Shown: piece after piece, positions 1 to 6,884 of the stretch
How positions within the stretch are numbered: position 1 is the stretch's first letter
Layout: each line of letters begins with the position of its first letter
Notes under the pieces: model-generated
Database searches by the model: none
What the model saw: the letters and a program-made list of their open reading frames with translations, nothing else
What the model was told of the DNA's origin: nothing
Program-made: the position numbers and the translations under genes
Assembly (NCBI GenBank): GCA_013141505.1
Contig: JABFQX010000068.1
Location: 1 to 39,855 of the forward strand
From: Methyloglobulus sp.
GTDB taxonomy: Bacteria > Pseudomonadota > Gammaproteobacteria > Methylococcales > Methylomonadaceae
DNA: 39,855 nt
Direction of reading: 5' to 3'

Positions 1-2
1 TT

Positions 3-122
3 GCCTATCGCTTTAACCGTCGCTTTCAGCTCAAAACCCTGCCCGGACGATTGTTGGTAGCCGCTGTAGCTATCGGGCCTCGACCAGAAGCTTGGCTGCG
101 GTTAGCGGAAGATTCTTGCTAA
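3..122 (+). pseudogene. 3' end of an IS1595/ISXO2-type transposase gene (cut by window edge)
   Basis: The third frame is open from the window edge to a TAA at 120-122 and reads AYRFNRRFQL, then LPGRLLVAAV and PRPEAWLRLAEDSC. The AYRFNRRF block near the C terminus is characteristic of ISXO2-like (IS1595 family) DDE transposases. Only about 39 residues are visible, so it cannot be judged whether the full gene is intact to the left. It ends 69 bp from the 3' end of the cysteine desulfurase gene and converges on it, so the encapsulin operon directly abuts a mobile element. Confidence 0.7.
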
Positions 123-190
123 TCAGTAAATCTAATGCACCTGCTTAGGCCGCCACTAGTCTGGTCATTTTGCCGTCGATTCAAAAGTGA

Positions 191-2008
191 TTAACGGCTA
201 ATTTTGAAACGACTGCATTGAATTCGCCTTAGCACACTTGCCAGCCAATCAACTTCATCGTAAATGTTATAAACCGCCAAAGAGGGCCTGACGGTACTTT
301 CCAGGCCAAAGCGGCGAAGGATTGGCTGGGCGCAATGGTGTCCGGAACGCACGGCGATTCCTGCCTTATTCAATTCAGCCCCTACATCCTGGTTACTATG
401 ACCTGCCAGAATAAATGACAAGACACTGGTTTTTTCAGCCGCCGTGCCAATCAACCTTAAACCCGGAATACTTTGCAACACGTGCATAGCATAAATTAAT
501 AACTCGTGTTCGTAGCGGGCAATGTTTTCAAGCCCGATTTTTGTCAGATATTCCAAAGCCGTTCCTAATCCGACTGCATCAGCAATATTGCCGGTGCCTG
601 CTTCAAACTTGGCTGGTGCTGATTGATAGGTCGTTTTTTCAAAAGTCACATCTTCAATCATGTTTCCGCCGCCTTGCCAAGGCTGCATTGCCTCGAGTAA
701 TTCGGATTTTCCATATAAAACGCCTATGCCAGTTGGCCCGAAAATTTTATGTCCGGAAAACACAAACCAATCACAATCCAGCGCTTGCACGTCAACACGT
801 AGATGGGAAACGGATTGGGCGCCATCCAACAATACCCTGGCACCGACACGGCGCGCCATAGCGATCATTTCCTGGGCGGGTGTAATGGTGCCCAAGGCAT
901 TCGAGACTTGGGTAAACGAGACTAACTTTGTGTGAGAATTCAGTAATTTTTGATACTCCGACAATAACACTTGTCCGTCATCATCCACTGGAATCACCCG
1001 AAGAATTGCGCCGGTCTCTGCGCACAGTTGTTGCCAAGGCACAATATTGGCATGGTGTTCCAGCCAACTGATGATAATTTCATCACCTTCACTTAAATAT
1101 TGACGCCCCCAGCTTTGGGCAACCAGATTGATGGCTTCGGTGGTTCCCCTTACAAATATAATTTCAGAGGACGAATCCGCGTTGATAAAGCGAGCAACCG
1201 TATCCCGCGCGCCTTCGTAAGCATCCGTTGATCTTGCCGCCAGTTCATGAGCCGCACGATGAATGTTGGAGTTCTCGTGTTCATAGAAATAAGAAACCTG
1301 GTCGATCACCACCTGCGGCTTTTGGGTGGTCGCCGCGTTATCGAACCAAACCAGTTGATGGCCGTTCACGCGTTTCTGGAGAATAGGAAAATCACGCCGG
1401 ATAGCATGGACATCAAAAGGCGGATGAGCCGCACCAAGACCTGGCGCATTAAATCCGGCAGATTTCAATTCATCAAGAAAATAGAAGCTTGAACCCGCCC
1501 CGCTGCTTGCTGGGATACTTCCGGTAGGTGCAGAAACCGCAGCGAAAAGCCTTTGCAACTCAGCCTCTCCAGGCAGGCCATAATTCTGTGGGGAAAGCCC
1601 GGCTATCAATGAAACGTCCAAGTTAGCCGGAGAGCTTGTCAAACCTGGGGTTGGCATCGAAGTGGGATCGCCATAAACCGAACTGGTATCAATACTGTTA
1701 GGGATATTATCGAAAGACGACTTTTGCGACGCTAAAAAATGCCGCACCTCTGCCTCTCCTGGCAGACCCAAGCCTTGCGGTGCAATCCCTGTTACCCTGA
1801 CTTTATCAAGGCCAGCCACTGGTGGTGTGTAACCGGACGGGACGTGCGATGATGCAACACCCAGTCTCGAACCATCGCAAGGCAATGCTGAAAATAGCTC
1901 ATTGGCCAGTTTAGTCAGATGATCGATATCGGGCAGCGATGCAGTACCTAAATTTTCCGTTAAACTTTGTTCCGCTGGATTGGCGTTATTAAATTCATTT
2001 GTATTCAT
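191..2008 (-). CDS. Encapsulin cargo: SufS-type cysteine desulfurase with N-terminal cargo-loading domain
   Basis: A PLP enzyme that removes sulfur from L-cysteine, giving alanine and enzyme persulfide; here the expected cargo of the family 2A encapsulin encoded just upstream. With the start at 2008 it has 605 residues. Residues ~205-605 are a group II (SufS/CsdA) desulfurase: WFDNAATTQKP near 221, PLP lysine in SGHK (K421), active-site cysteine in RSGHHCAQP (C559). Residues 1-~200 are low-complexity, rich in Pro, Ser and Gly, absent from housekeeping SufS (~405 aa) and typical of encapsulin-associated desulfurases. This region carries two copies of a GLGLPGEAE/NYGLPGEAE motif (residues 74-87 and 137-150), each followed by a short amphipathic helix. 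An in-frame ATG at 2053 would add 15 residues; I prefer 2008, which overlaps the shell stop codon by 14 nt and implies translational coupling. Confidence 0.93.
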   Translation of the reverse strand: MNTNEFNNANPAEQSLTENLGTASLPDIDHLTKLANELFSALPCDGSRLGVASSHVPSGYTPPVAGLDKVRVTGIAPQGLGLPGEAEVRHFLASQKSSFDNIPNSIDTSSVYGDPTSMPTPGLTSSPANLDVSLIAGLSPQNYGLPGEAELQRLFAAVSAPTGSIPASSGAGSSFYFLDELKSAGFNAPGLGAAHPPFDVHAIRRDFPILQKRVNGHQLVWFDNAATTQKPQVVIDQVSYFYEHENSNIHRAAHELAARSTDAYEGARDTVARFINADSSSEIIFVRGTTEAINLVAQSWGRQYLSEGDEIIISWLEHHANIVPWQQLCAETGAILRVIPVDDDGQVLLSEYQKLLNSHTKLVSFTQVSNALGTITPAQEMIAMARRVGARVLLDGAQSVSHLRVDVQALDCDWFVFSGHKIFGPTGIGVLYGKSELLEAMQPWQGGGNMIEDVTFEKTTYQSAPAKFEAGTGNIADAVGLGTALEYLTKIGLENIARYEHELLIYAMHVLQSIPGLRLIGTAAEKTSVLSFILAGHSNQDVGAELNKAGIAVRSGHHCAQPILRRFGLESTVRPSLAVYNIYDEVDWLASVLRRIQCSRFKISR

Positions 2009-2921
2009 GATATTTGCCCACTTCGACATTCTCGAGCACCCCGAGGGCATCATCTGTCAACACCGCTAGCGAGCAATACAGCGAGATGAGATAAGAGGCG
2101 ATCGCTTTGTGGTTGATACCCATAAACCGGACTGAAAGCCCCATGCTCAATTCGCCGGTCAGGTTAGGTTGGTAAAGGCCTACCACGCCTTGACGGCTTT
2201 CACCGGTTCGCAACAGCAAAATATTGCTTTTACCGTTGGTAACCTTGACTTTGTCAGAGGGGATTAAAGGCAGGCCGCGCCAGGACAAAAATTGTGAACC
2301 GAACAGAGTGATTATAGCCGGCGGTACGCCACGGCGGGTGCATTCACGTCCGAACGCGGCGATTGCCTGCGGATGCGCCAGGAAAAATGCAGGTTCTTTC
2401 CAAACCCGGGAAATCAATTCATCCAGATCGTCGGGCGTAGGTGCACCGGTGCCACCGGGACGTGTCTGCACTTTTTGCGCTGGCGCGACGTTATTGAGCA
2501 AGCCATATTCAGCATTATTAATTAGTTCGCTTTCCTGGCGCTCTTTGATGGTTTCAATGGTCAAGCGTAATTGCTCGTGAATCTGGTTATGCGGACTGCT
2601 ATATAAATCAGAGACACGGGTATGAATGTCCAATACCGTATTAACAGCGTTTAACCGGTACTCGCGTCCCCATTCTTCGTAATCGACAAACGTCTGCGGC
2701 AGTTCCTTTTCATCGAGACTGGAACAATCCACCAGGAGATCGGTTTCATTTTTAACTTTATTAACTCGGTAAATACCTGCCTCAAGGGGCGTCCAATGCA
2801 ATAGATGAACCAGCCATCGCGGGGTGATGGTTGATAACATGGGCACGGTTTTGGTGGCATTTGCCAGGGTACGTGCGGCGACATCGCCTAATGCAGTATG
2901 GGCTTGATGAATATCGGTCAT
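1995..2921 (-). CDS. Family 2A encapsulin shell protein (SrpI-like)
   Basis: A 308-residue HK97-fold protein expected to self-assemble into an icosahedral protein shell. Recognised from its overall similarity to SrpI-type encapsulins: the N-arm ending in TPRWLVHLLHWTPLEAGIYRVN, a central GREYRLNAVNTVLDIHTRVSDLY segment, the helix with QIHEQLRLTIETIKERQE, and the FLAHPQAIAAFGRECTRRGVPP block. There is no inserted cyclic-nucleotide-binding domain, so it is type 2A rather than 2B. It follows the serine acetyltransferase by 24 bp, has a good ribosome site (AGGAAA) before the ATG at 2921, and its last 14 nt overlap the cargo start. Family knowledge: type 2A shells with this cargo have been shown to sequester elemental sulfur; storage here is inference. 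Confidence 0.95.
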   Translation of the reverse strand: MTDIHQAHTALGDVAARTLANATKTVPMLSTITPRWLVHLLHWTPLEAGIYRVNKVKNETDLLVDCSSLDEKELPQTFVDYEEWGREYRLNAVNTVLDIHTRVSDLYSSPHNQIHEQLRLTIETIKERQESELINNAEYGLLNNVAPAQKVQTRPGGTGAPTPDDLDELISRVWKEPAFFLAHPQAIAAFGRECTRRGVPPAIITLFGSQFLSWRGLPLIPSDKVKVTNGKSNILLLRTGESRQGVVGLYQPNLTGELSMGLSVRFMGINHKAIASYLISLYCSLAVLTDDALGVLENVEVGKYHEYK

Positions 2922-2945
2922 GGTAATTTCCTGTTTGTGGTTAGG

Positions 2946-3908
2946 TTAGAAAAAATGATTAGTGACAGATGAGCCTGCCGCTTGGGTAATGTGGCTGCCG
3001 GGCGGTACACTGTGGGTCAACCACACATTACCGCCTATCGTTGACGCACGGCCGATCGTAATACGGCCTAAAATAGTTGCCCCTGCGTAAATCACCACAT
3101 CATCCTCGACAATAGGATGCCGAGCATTGCCTTTGACCAAAAGGCCATTGTCATCTTTGACAAAACGCTTTGCGCCCAAAGTAACCGCTTGATAAAGACG
3201 TACGTGTTGCCCAATCATCGCAGTTTCACCAATCACCACCCCAGTGCCATGATCGATAAAAAAACTACTGGCAATCTGGGCGCCTGGATGAATATCAATG
3301 CCCGTGGCGGAATGGGCTATCTCGGCAATAATACGGGCAACCAATCGTGCGCCGAGCTGATAAAGGATATGGGCTATACGATGATGGATGATGGCTACGA
3401 TGCCAGGGTAGCAAACCAGGACTTCATCAATACTCAGTGCTGCCGGATCGCCCTCATAAGCCGCTTGAATATCGGTATCAATCAAGGCCCGCACCGCAGG
3501 CAGTTGTGCGGCAAACTGGCGGGTAATGCTTATAGCTTTAGTATGAGTGTCACTGACGATCCCTTGATGCTCGGCTTCGAATTGCAATTCAAGACGGATT
3601 TGTTTGTTTAATTCCTTCAATAGGCTATCCAAGGTATGGCCCACGAAATAATCAATGCCCTCATCGGTAAGATCAGGCAACCCCAGGCGATTGGGAAACA
3701 TGACTGCGGCCAAATTATCAAGTACGGTGCTTAAAACTTTTCGTGAAGGGAGCTTGGGAGGGTAATTCTGGCGGTGGCGGCTTTCTAATGAGCGTAAACG
3801 TAATTGACGCAGTTCAGCCACCAATTTTTCTACGCCCCAATCGGGGTTTTTATGACCATTTTCATAGCCCATAAATTTATCCGCCCATACATTCATAATG
3901 GCTGTCAT
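2946..3908 (-). CDS. Serine O-acetyltransferase (EpsC/CysE type) of the encapsulin operon
   Basis: Transfers acetyl from acetyl-CoA to L-serine, giving O-acetylserine, the precursor of cysteine. The 320-residue protein has an N-terminal helical domain and a C-terminal left-handed beta-helix of hexapeptide repeats, with the catalytic/substrate signature FFIDHGTGVVIGETA, followed by YQAVTLGAKRF. The long N-terminal part matches the EpsC-type enzymes rather than the ~270 aa E. coli CysE. It is the first gene of the acetyltransferase-shell-desulfurase operon and would feed cysteine to the encapsulated desulfurase. No strong ribosome site is visible before the ATG at 3908; an in-frame ATG at 3896 is possible. 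A near-palindromic AT-rich sequence lies 26-52 bp upstream. Confidence 0.92.
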   Translation of the reverse strand: MTAIMNVWADKFMGYENGHKNPDWGVEKLVAELRQLRLRSLESRHRQNYPPKLPSRKVLSTVLDNLAAVMFPNRLGLPDLTDEGIDYFVGHTLDSLLKELNKQIRLELQFEAEHQGIVSDTHTKAISITRQFAAQLPAVRALIDTDIQAAYEGDPAALSIDEVLVCYPGIVAIIHHRIAHILYQLGARLVARIIAEIAHSATGIDIHPGAQIASSFFIDHGTGVVIGETAMIGQHVRLYQAVTLGAKRFVKDDNGLLVKGNARHPIVEDDVVIYAGATILGRITIGRASTIGGNVWLTHSVPPGSHITQAAGSSVTNHFF

Positions 3909-3933
3909 AGTAAGAGATGATGCGTTTGTTTTT

Positions 3934-3950
3934 AAACGATATTATTAGAT
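3934..3950 (-). promoter_or_regulatory. Motif shared with the region upstream of the desaturase gene at 5380-6408
   Basis: Plus strand reads AAACGATATTATTAGAT, matching AAACGATATTAATAGAT at 6544-6560 at 16 of 17 positions. Both lie upstream of minus-strand genes (26 bp before the acetyltransferase start here). A dyad CGATAT...ATATCG (3937-3960) surrounds it. On the minus strand it contains TAATAT, which could be a -10 element; no convincing -35 is seen. Function unknown. Confidence 0.35.
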
Positions 3951-4011
3951 ATTTATATCGACAAATTTGAACCTAAGTAGAGCACAGGCGTTATCGTAGT
4001 CCAACGTTAAA

Positions 4012-4926
4012 TCAATCAGGGAAACTCCGTTCAGACGAAGTTCGATCAGCGACAACAAAGGGGCGTTCGTGTATTCTTGACTTGCCACGGTAATTAAACG
4101 CTATCGCTTGATAATAACTACCCTCGGTTAGATCAAAATGCGTACTGCGGGCTAATGAATCGATTTTTTTCTGATCAACCTGGTGCAAAATACTCTGCCC
4201 ATAGACTGAGGCAACTGTCGCCGTTAATTCACTTAGCGCCTCAACAAATAGACTGTCCGTATAGCTGTTGTCCAAATATTTTGCCGAGACGCTGACATAA
4301 TTCGGGGATAGCTTGGTAATTAAATCAAGCGCTGTATTATCCCGACTCAAGTCATTAAACTTAAGTGCAATTTGATACCCTTGATGTCGGTAATTAGCCA
4401 ATCCGGCGAGCAACTTCTGGTAATAACGCGCATATTGGCTGTGTAGCGATAACACGATAACTACATTACTGGTTTTCAAGCCGCACTGGCTAATGACTTC
4501 ACCGAAATAAACGCCATGATCATGTTTTATGCCCAGTATATGAAGTGGGTCAACATCCAAAAAAAGTGTGCCATCGACCGGCGCTAACGTCAGATAGTTG
4601 AGCATGTGGACGGTGCGTGATAGACGGTCAAAATTGATAATTGACTCCAGATTTGTCGGCTGCTGTCCATTATTCGCTAACAGATATTCAATTTCACTTT
4701 CATAAAACGGGTGGCTACCATAGGTGGATACTTCAATCTGTGCGTTATGACCAATGATCTCGGTGGGATCCAAGGCCTTTCTAATCGGCGAAAACAGGCT
4801 ACCAATCCGAATTGGACCATATAGGCCACTGACTTTTTCATCCTTAATGATAAAGGGCCGAAAGATGGAGCTATGTTCCTTTGCGAAACGGTGATTAAAA
4901 TAATCAACTAAGTGTTGTAATGGCAT
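4012..4926 (-). CDS. Degenerate EAL-domain protein (probably not a catalytic phosphodiesterase)
   Basis: A 304-residue soluble protein with the fold pattern of an EAL cyclic-di-GMP phosphodiesterase. After the N terminus (IFRPFIIKDEKVSGLYGPIRI, near residues 21-41) come the segments VDGTLFLDVDPLHIL, equivalent to the conserved L-F-I-N-V-x-P strand, and GYQIALKFNDLSRDNTALDLI...PNYVSVSAKYL, equivalent to GxxIALDDFGxGxSSLxxLxxLPxDxIKID. The EAL motif itself and the DDFG aspartates are lost (KFND instead), so catalysis is unlikely; a binding or regulatory role is the usual reading for such proteins. It lies 103 bp upstream of the encapsulin operon on the same strand, close enough for readthrough. 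Its ribosome site is weak (GAGAAAA). Confidence 0.6.
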   Translation of the reverse strand: MPLQHLVDYFNHRFAKEHSSIFRPFIIKDEKVSGLYGPIRIGSLFSPIRKALDPTEIIGHNAQIEVSTYGSHPFYESEIEYLLANNGQQPTNLESIINFDRLSRTVHMLNYLTLAPVDGTLFLDVDPLHILGIKHDHGVYFGEVISQCGLKTSNVVIVLSLHSQYARYYQKLLAGLANYRHQGYQIALKFNDLSRDNTALDLITKLSPNYVSVSAKYLDNSYTDSLFVEALSELTATVASVYGQSILHQVDQKKIDSLARSTHFDLTEGSYYQAIAFNYRGKSRIHERPFVVADRTSSERSFPD

Positions 4927-5013
4927 AATATTTTCTCGAAAAAATTGGTTTTGATCTTAAATTTTCTGTATTGAATGGATTAAATAACGGTTAATTCAAA
5001 TCACATAGGTTGT

Positions 5014-5046
5014 AAAAAATGGGTGGGGCTAAAAATCACCCCACCC
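5014..5046 (-). terminator. Rho-independent terminator
   Basis: A perfect 8-bp stem (GGGTGGGG at 5021-5028 with CCCCACCC at 5039-5046, 10-nt loop) is followed on the minus strand by ATTTTTT. It is placed to end transcripts coming from the desaturase gene at 5380-6408 before they reach the EAL-like gene. Confidence 0.75.
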
Positions 5047-5242
5047 GAATGACATCCCTGGGAGGCGGACACTTTCAAATAATCCCTAATAGAAAGCGAT
5101 GAGGAACTGGCAAGCGTGCAATTCAATTTCTCTTGTTTTCCTGCTTGAAACCATAGTATTGCGGTTTCTAACTTTAATGAACCGCTATATTTAGATGTGT
5201 TTATCTATAAAATGGATATTGGGGGTTTGCCTACAATTGCCC

Positions 5243-5369
5243 TATTGATTCGGCCTTATGAAGCTTTAATTTCCCTTCGGCTCCGCTCAGGGAACGCTAC
5301 GGTTTCGTTCCCTGAGCGGAGCCGAAGGGGCGAAACACCGATTTCAAACTTTAAAAGGCCGGATCAATA
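5243..5369. repeat. Palindromic repeat element, family A copy 1
   Basis: Outer inverted repeat TATTGATTCGGCC (5243-5255) and GGCCGGATCAATA (5357-5369), 12 of 13 matched. Inside is a perfect 24-bp inverted repeat (5273-5296 with 5306-5329, starting CCCTTCGGCTCCGCTCAGGG). A second copy, in reverse orientation, lies at 21039-21169; the asymmetric arms between outer and inner repeats also match. It sits just after the desaturase stop codon. No transposase is encoded; a MITE-like or REP-like element is the likely class. Confidence 0.8.
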
Positions 5370-5379
5370 AGGTGACTGA

Positions 5380-6408
5380 CTAACAACAAATCTGGTCTTG
5401 CGAAAAATCAGCCACCTTATTTTTCACTCGATTTCGGATGGCTTTGTCGCCATAAACCTGCTTGATAATTTCCCTTTTTGCTTCTAGCCAGTCGCGAATT
5501 TCATCGCCCGGATAAAAATTGCGTTTTTCCGCTTTATAGTAGGCTGCTTCAGCAATCATTGTTTGCATGACTTCAACACTTATTGGCTGCTCTAATACGG
5601 GTGTTTCTGCATTAAAACCAAATTTCAGAAGGCCGGTAAAATCCTTGGGCACGTCCCCTTTAATGCCGATTTCTTTAGGTTCCAGCTTTGTTAAAGTGCC
5701 GAACAATCGATCCCAGATTGAAAGTACTGCACCATAATTACTGTCATGTTCATGACGCTGCTTGGAATGGTGGATGCGATGTAAATACGGCACAATAATC
5801 AGGTAACCCACAAACCTTTCACCCTTGAAGGTCAAGTTGCTGTGGTGGAACATCAGGAATAAGGTATTTATAACCTCATTCGTAAATACCGCTGACTTAT
5901 CAAAACCAAATACGACAATGTAAGAAGCCTTAACTAGGGTGATAACAAGCACGTCCAGCAGATGAAGCCTGAAAGCCGTCGAGACATTCAAATAAGGTTC
6001 ACTGTGATGGACTCTGTGGAACAGCCAAAGAATATCAAAACGGTGGCTTGCCCAGTGCCAGATATAAAGCGACAGATCGAATAGTAAAAACGACACAACC
6101 ACTTGCCAGGCAGGATTTGGCAGGTAAACAAGTAGCCACTTATCAGAATAATATTCCGCCAGCACCAGTAATGTTGAAGCTGATACCAACGACAGCACCA
6201 TACTATTGAAGATAAACAGGCTTATGTTGGTTTTAAAAGACGCACGTAAGTTATCTGTGGGCAGTTTTTCTCTCGGGAAGCGCCATTCTAATACCGAAAA
6301 CAAAACGAAAAATACGACCAATAAAGGGCTGGTTATCGCTCCTGAGAGCAAAGACGATATATTGAAACCTTGGTCAAATAAGGCTGGTGAGTTATTGTTA
6401 ACTATCAT
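5380..6408 (-). CDS. Sterol desaturase / fatty acid hydroxylase family membrane protein
   Basis: A 342-residue integral membrane di-iron oxygenase candidate. It shows the family's histidine clusters in order: HWASH, HRVHHSE, HHSN and HRIHHS, between several hydrophobic segments (about four membrane spans in the first ~200 residues), and ends with a ~90-residue soluble tail. The family inserts oxygen or double bonds into lipid substrates at the membrane; the substrate here cannot be told. It is clearly paralogous to the 274-aa protein at 34528-35352, sharing long blocks such as HEHDSNYG. A good ribosome site (GAGGAT) precedes the ATG. It appears to be a single-gene transcript with its own terminator at 5014-5046. 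Confidence 0.85.
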   Translation of the reverse strand: MIVNNNSPALFDQGFNISSLLSGAITSPLLVVFFVLFSVLEWRFPREKLPTDNLRASFKTNISLFIFNSMVLSLVSASTLLVLAEYYSDKWLLVYLPNPAWQVVVSFLLFDLSLYIWHWASHRFDILWLFHRVHHSEPYLNVSTAFRLHLLDVLVITLVKASYIVVFGFDKSAVFTNEVINTLFLMFHHSNLTFKGERFVGYLIIVPYLHRIHHSKQRHEHDSNYGAVLSIWDRLFGTLTKLEPKEIGIKGDVPKDFTGLLKFGFNAETPVLEQPISVEVMQTMIAEAAYYKAEKRNFYPGDEIRDWLEAKREIIKQVYGDKAIRNRVKNKVADFSQDQICC

Positions 6409-6884
6409 GGCGTGATCCTCAATTCAATATTGATACGAACTGAGAAGCCAACCTTGAGTATTGTTATACAACACAAGTTTCCCCCATTGGCTAGCAACTC
6501 TGTTCTAGTGAGGAATATCCTAATGCGGTTATTATCTTGAATAAAACGATATTAATAGATTTGAAAATCTATTAATTATATGTACTAACTCAAATCTGGC
6601 CTGATGGGATGGACTCGCTCTCAACCCATAACAAGTACTAAGCTATGGATTGAGAGCCCCCCAAAGGGACTATCCCTTGAAAAAAATTATGATAGCGGCA
6701 CTATCAAAAGCATCATTTTCAATACTCGGGTAATGGCCTTATTACCTCGAAGATTTACTGTGTACGGGAAATGTCTGTCTGCATTGGCACAAATGGACGT
6801 AAGCCTTAAAGAAGAAGTATGATCGTCTACATATCCAGCACACTATTGTGCCCAATCCGAAGTGCCCTGTATTATGTTGGCCAT
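6409..6884. other. Intergenic region with hairpins, no convincing gene
   Basis: Divergent intergenic region between the desaturase and the M28 peptidase. It contains an AT-rich palindrome (6551-6576), a 13-bp hairpin with one G:T pair (6618-6630 with 6644-6656), and directly after it a smaller hairpin (AAGGGACTATCCCTT, about 6665-6679). A 72-codon open frame (6604-6822) ends in ATGA overlapping a possible upstream start of the peptidase, but its peptide resembles nothing I recognise and I do not call it a gene. Confidence 0.4.
6544..6576 (-). promoter_or_regulatory. AT-rich palindrome with shared 17-nt motif, upstream of the desaturase gene
   Basis: ATTAATAGATTT (6551-6562) and AAATCTATTAAT (6565-6576) form a perfect 12-bp inverted repeat with a 2-nt spacer, a good operator or cruciform candidate 143 bp upstream of the desaturase start at 6408. 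Its left part overlaps the AAACGATATTAATAGAT motif (6544-6560) found also before the serine acetyltransferase at 3934-3950. Confidence 0.45.

Larger units (their letters stand above)
4927..5379. other. Intergenic region with terminator and palindromic element
   Basis: About 450 bp without a gene. It holds a minus-strand intrinsic terminator (5014-5046) and a 127-bp palindromic repeat element (5243-5369). Nothing is recognised in 5047-5242. Confidence 0.6.

Noticed and set aside
3117-3611. 164-codon plus-strand frame inside the serine acetyltransferase gene
   Set aside because: Antisense shadow of a clear hexapeptide-repeat enzyme.
6604-6822. 72-codon plus-strand frame before the peptidase
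   Set aside because: No recognisable domain, no good ribosome site, and its sequence covers two hairpins; kept only as a note.
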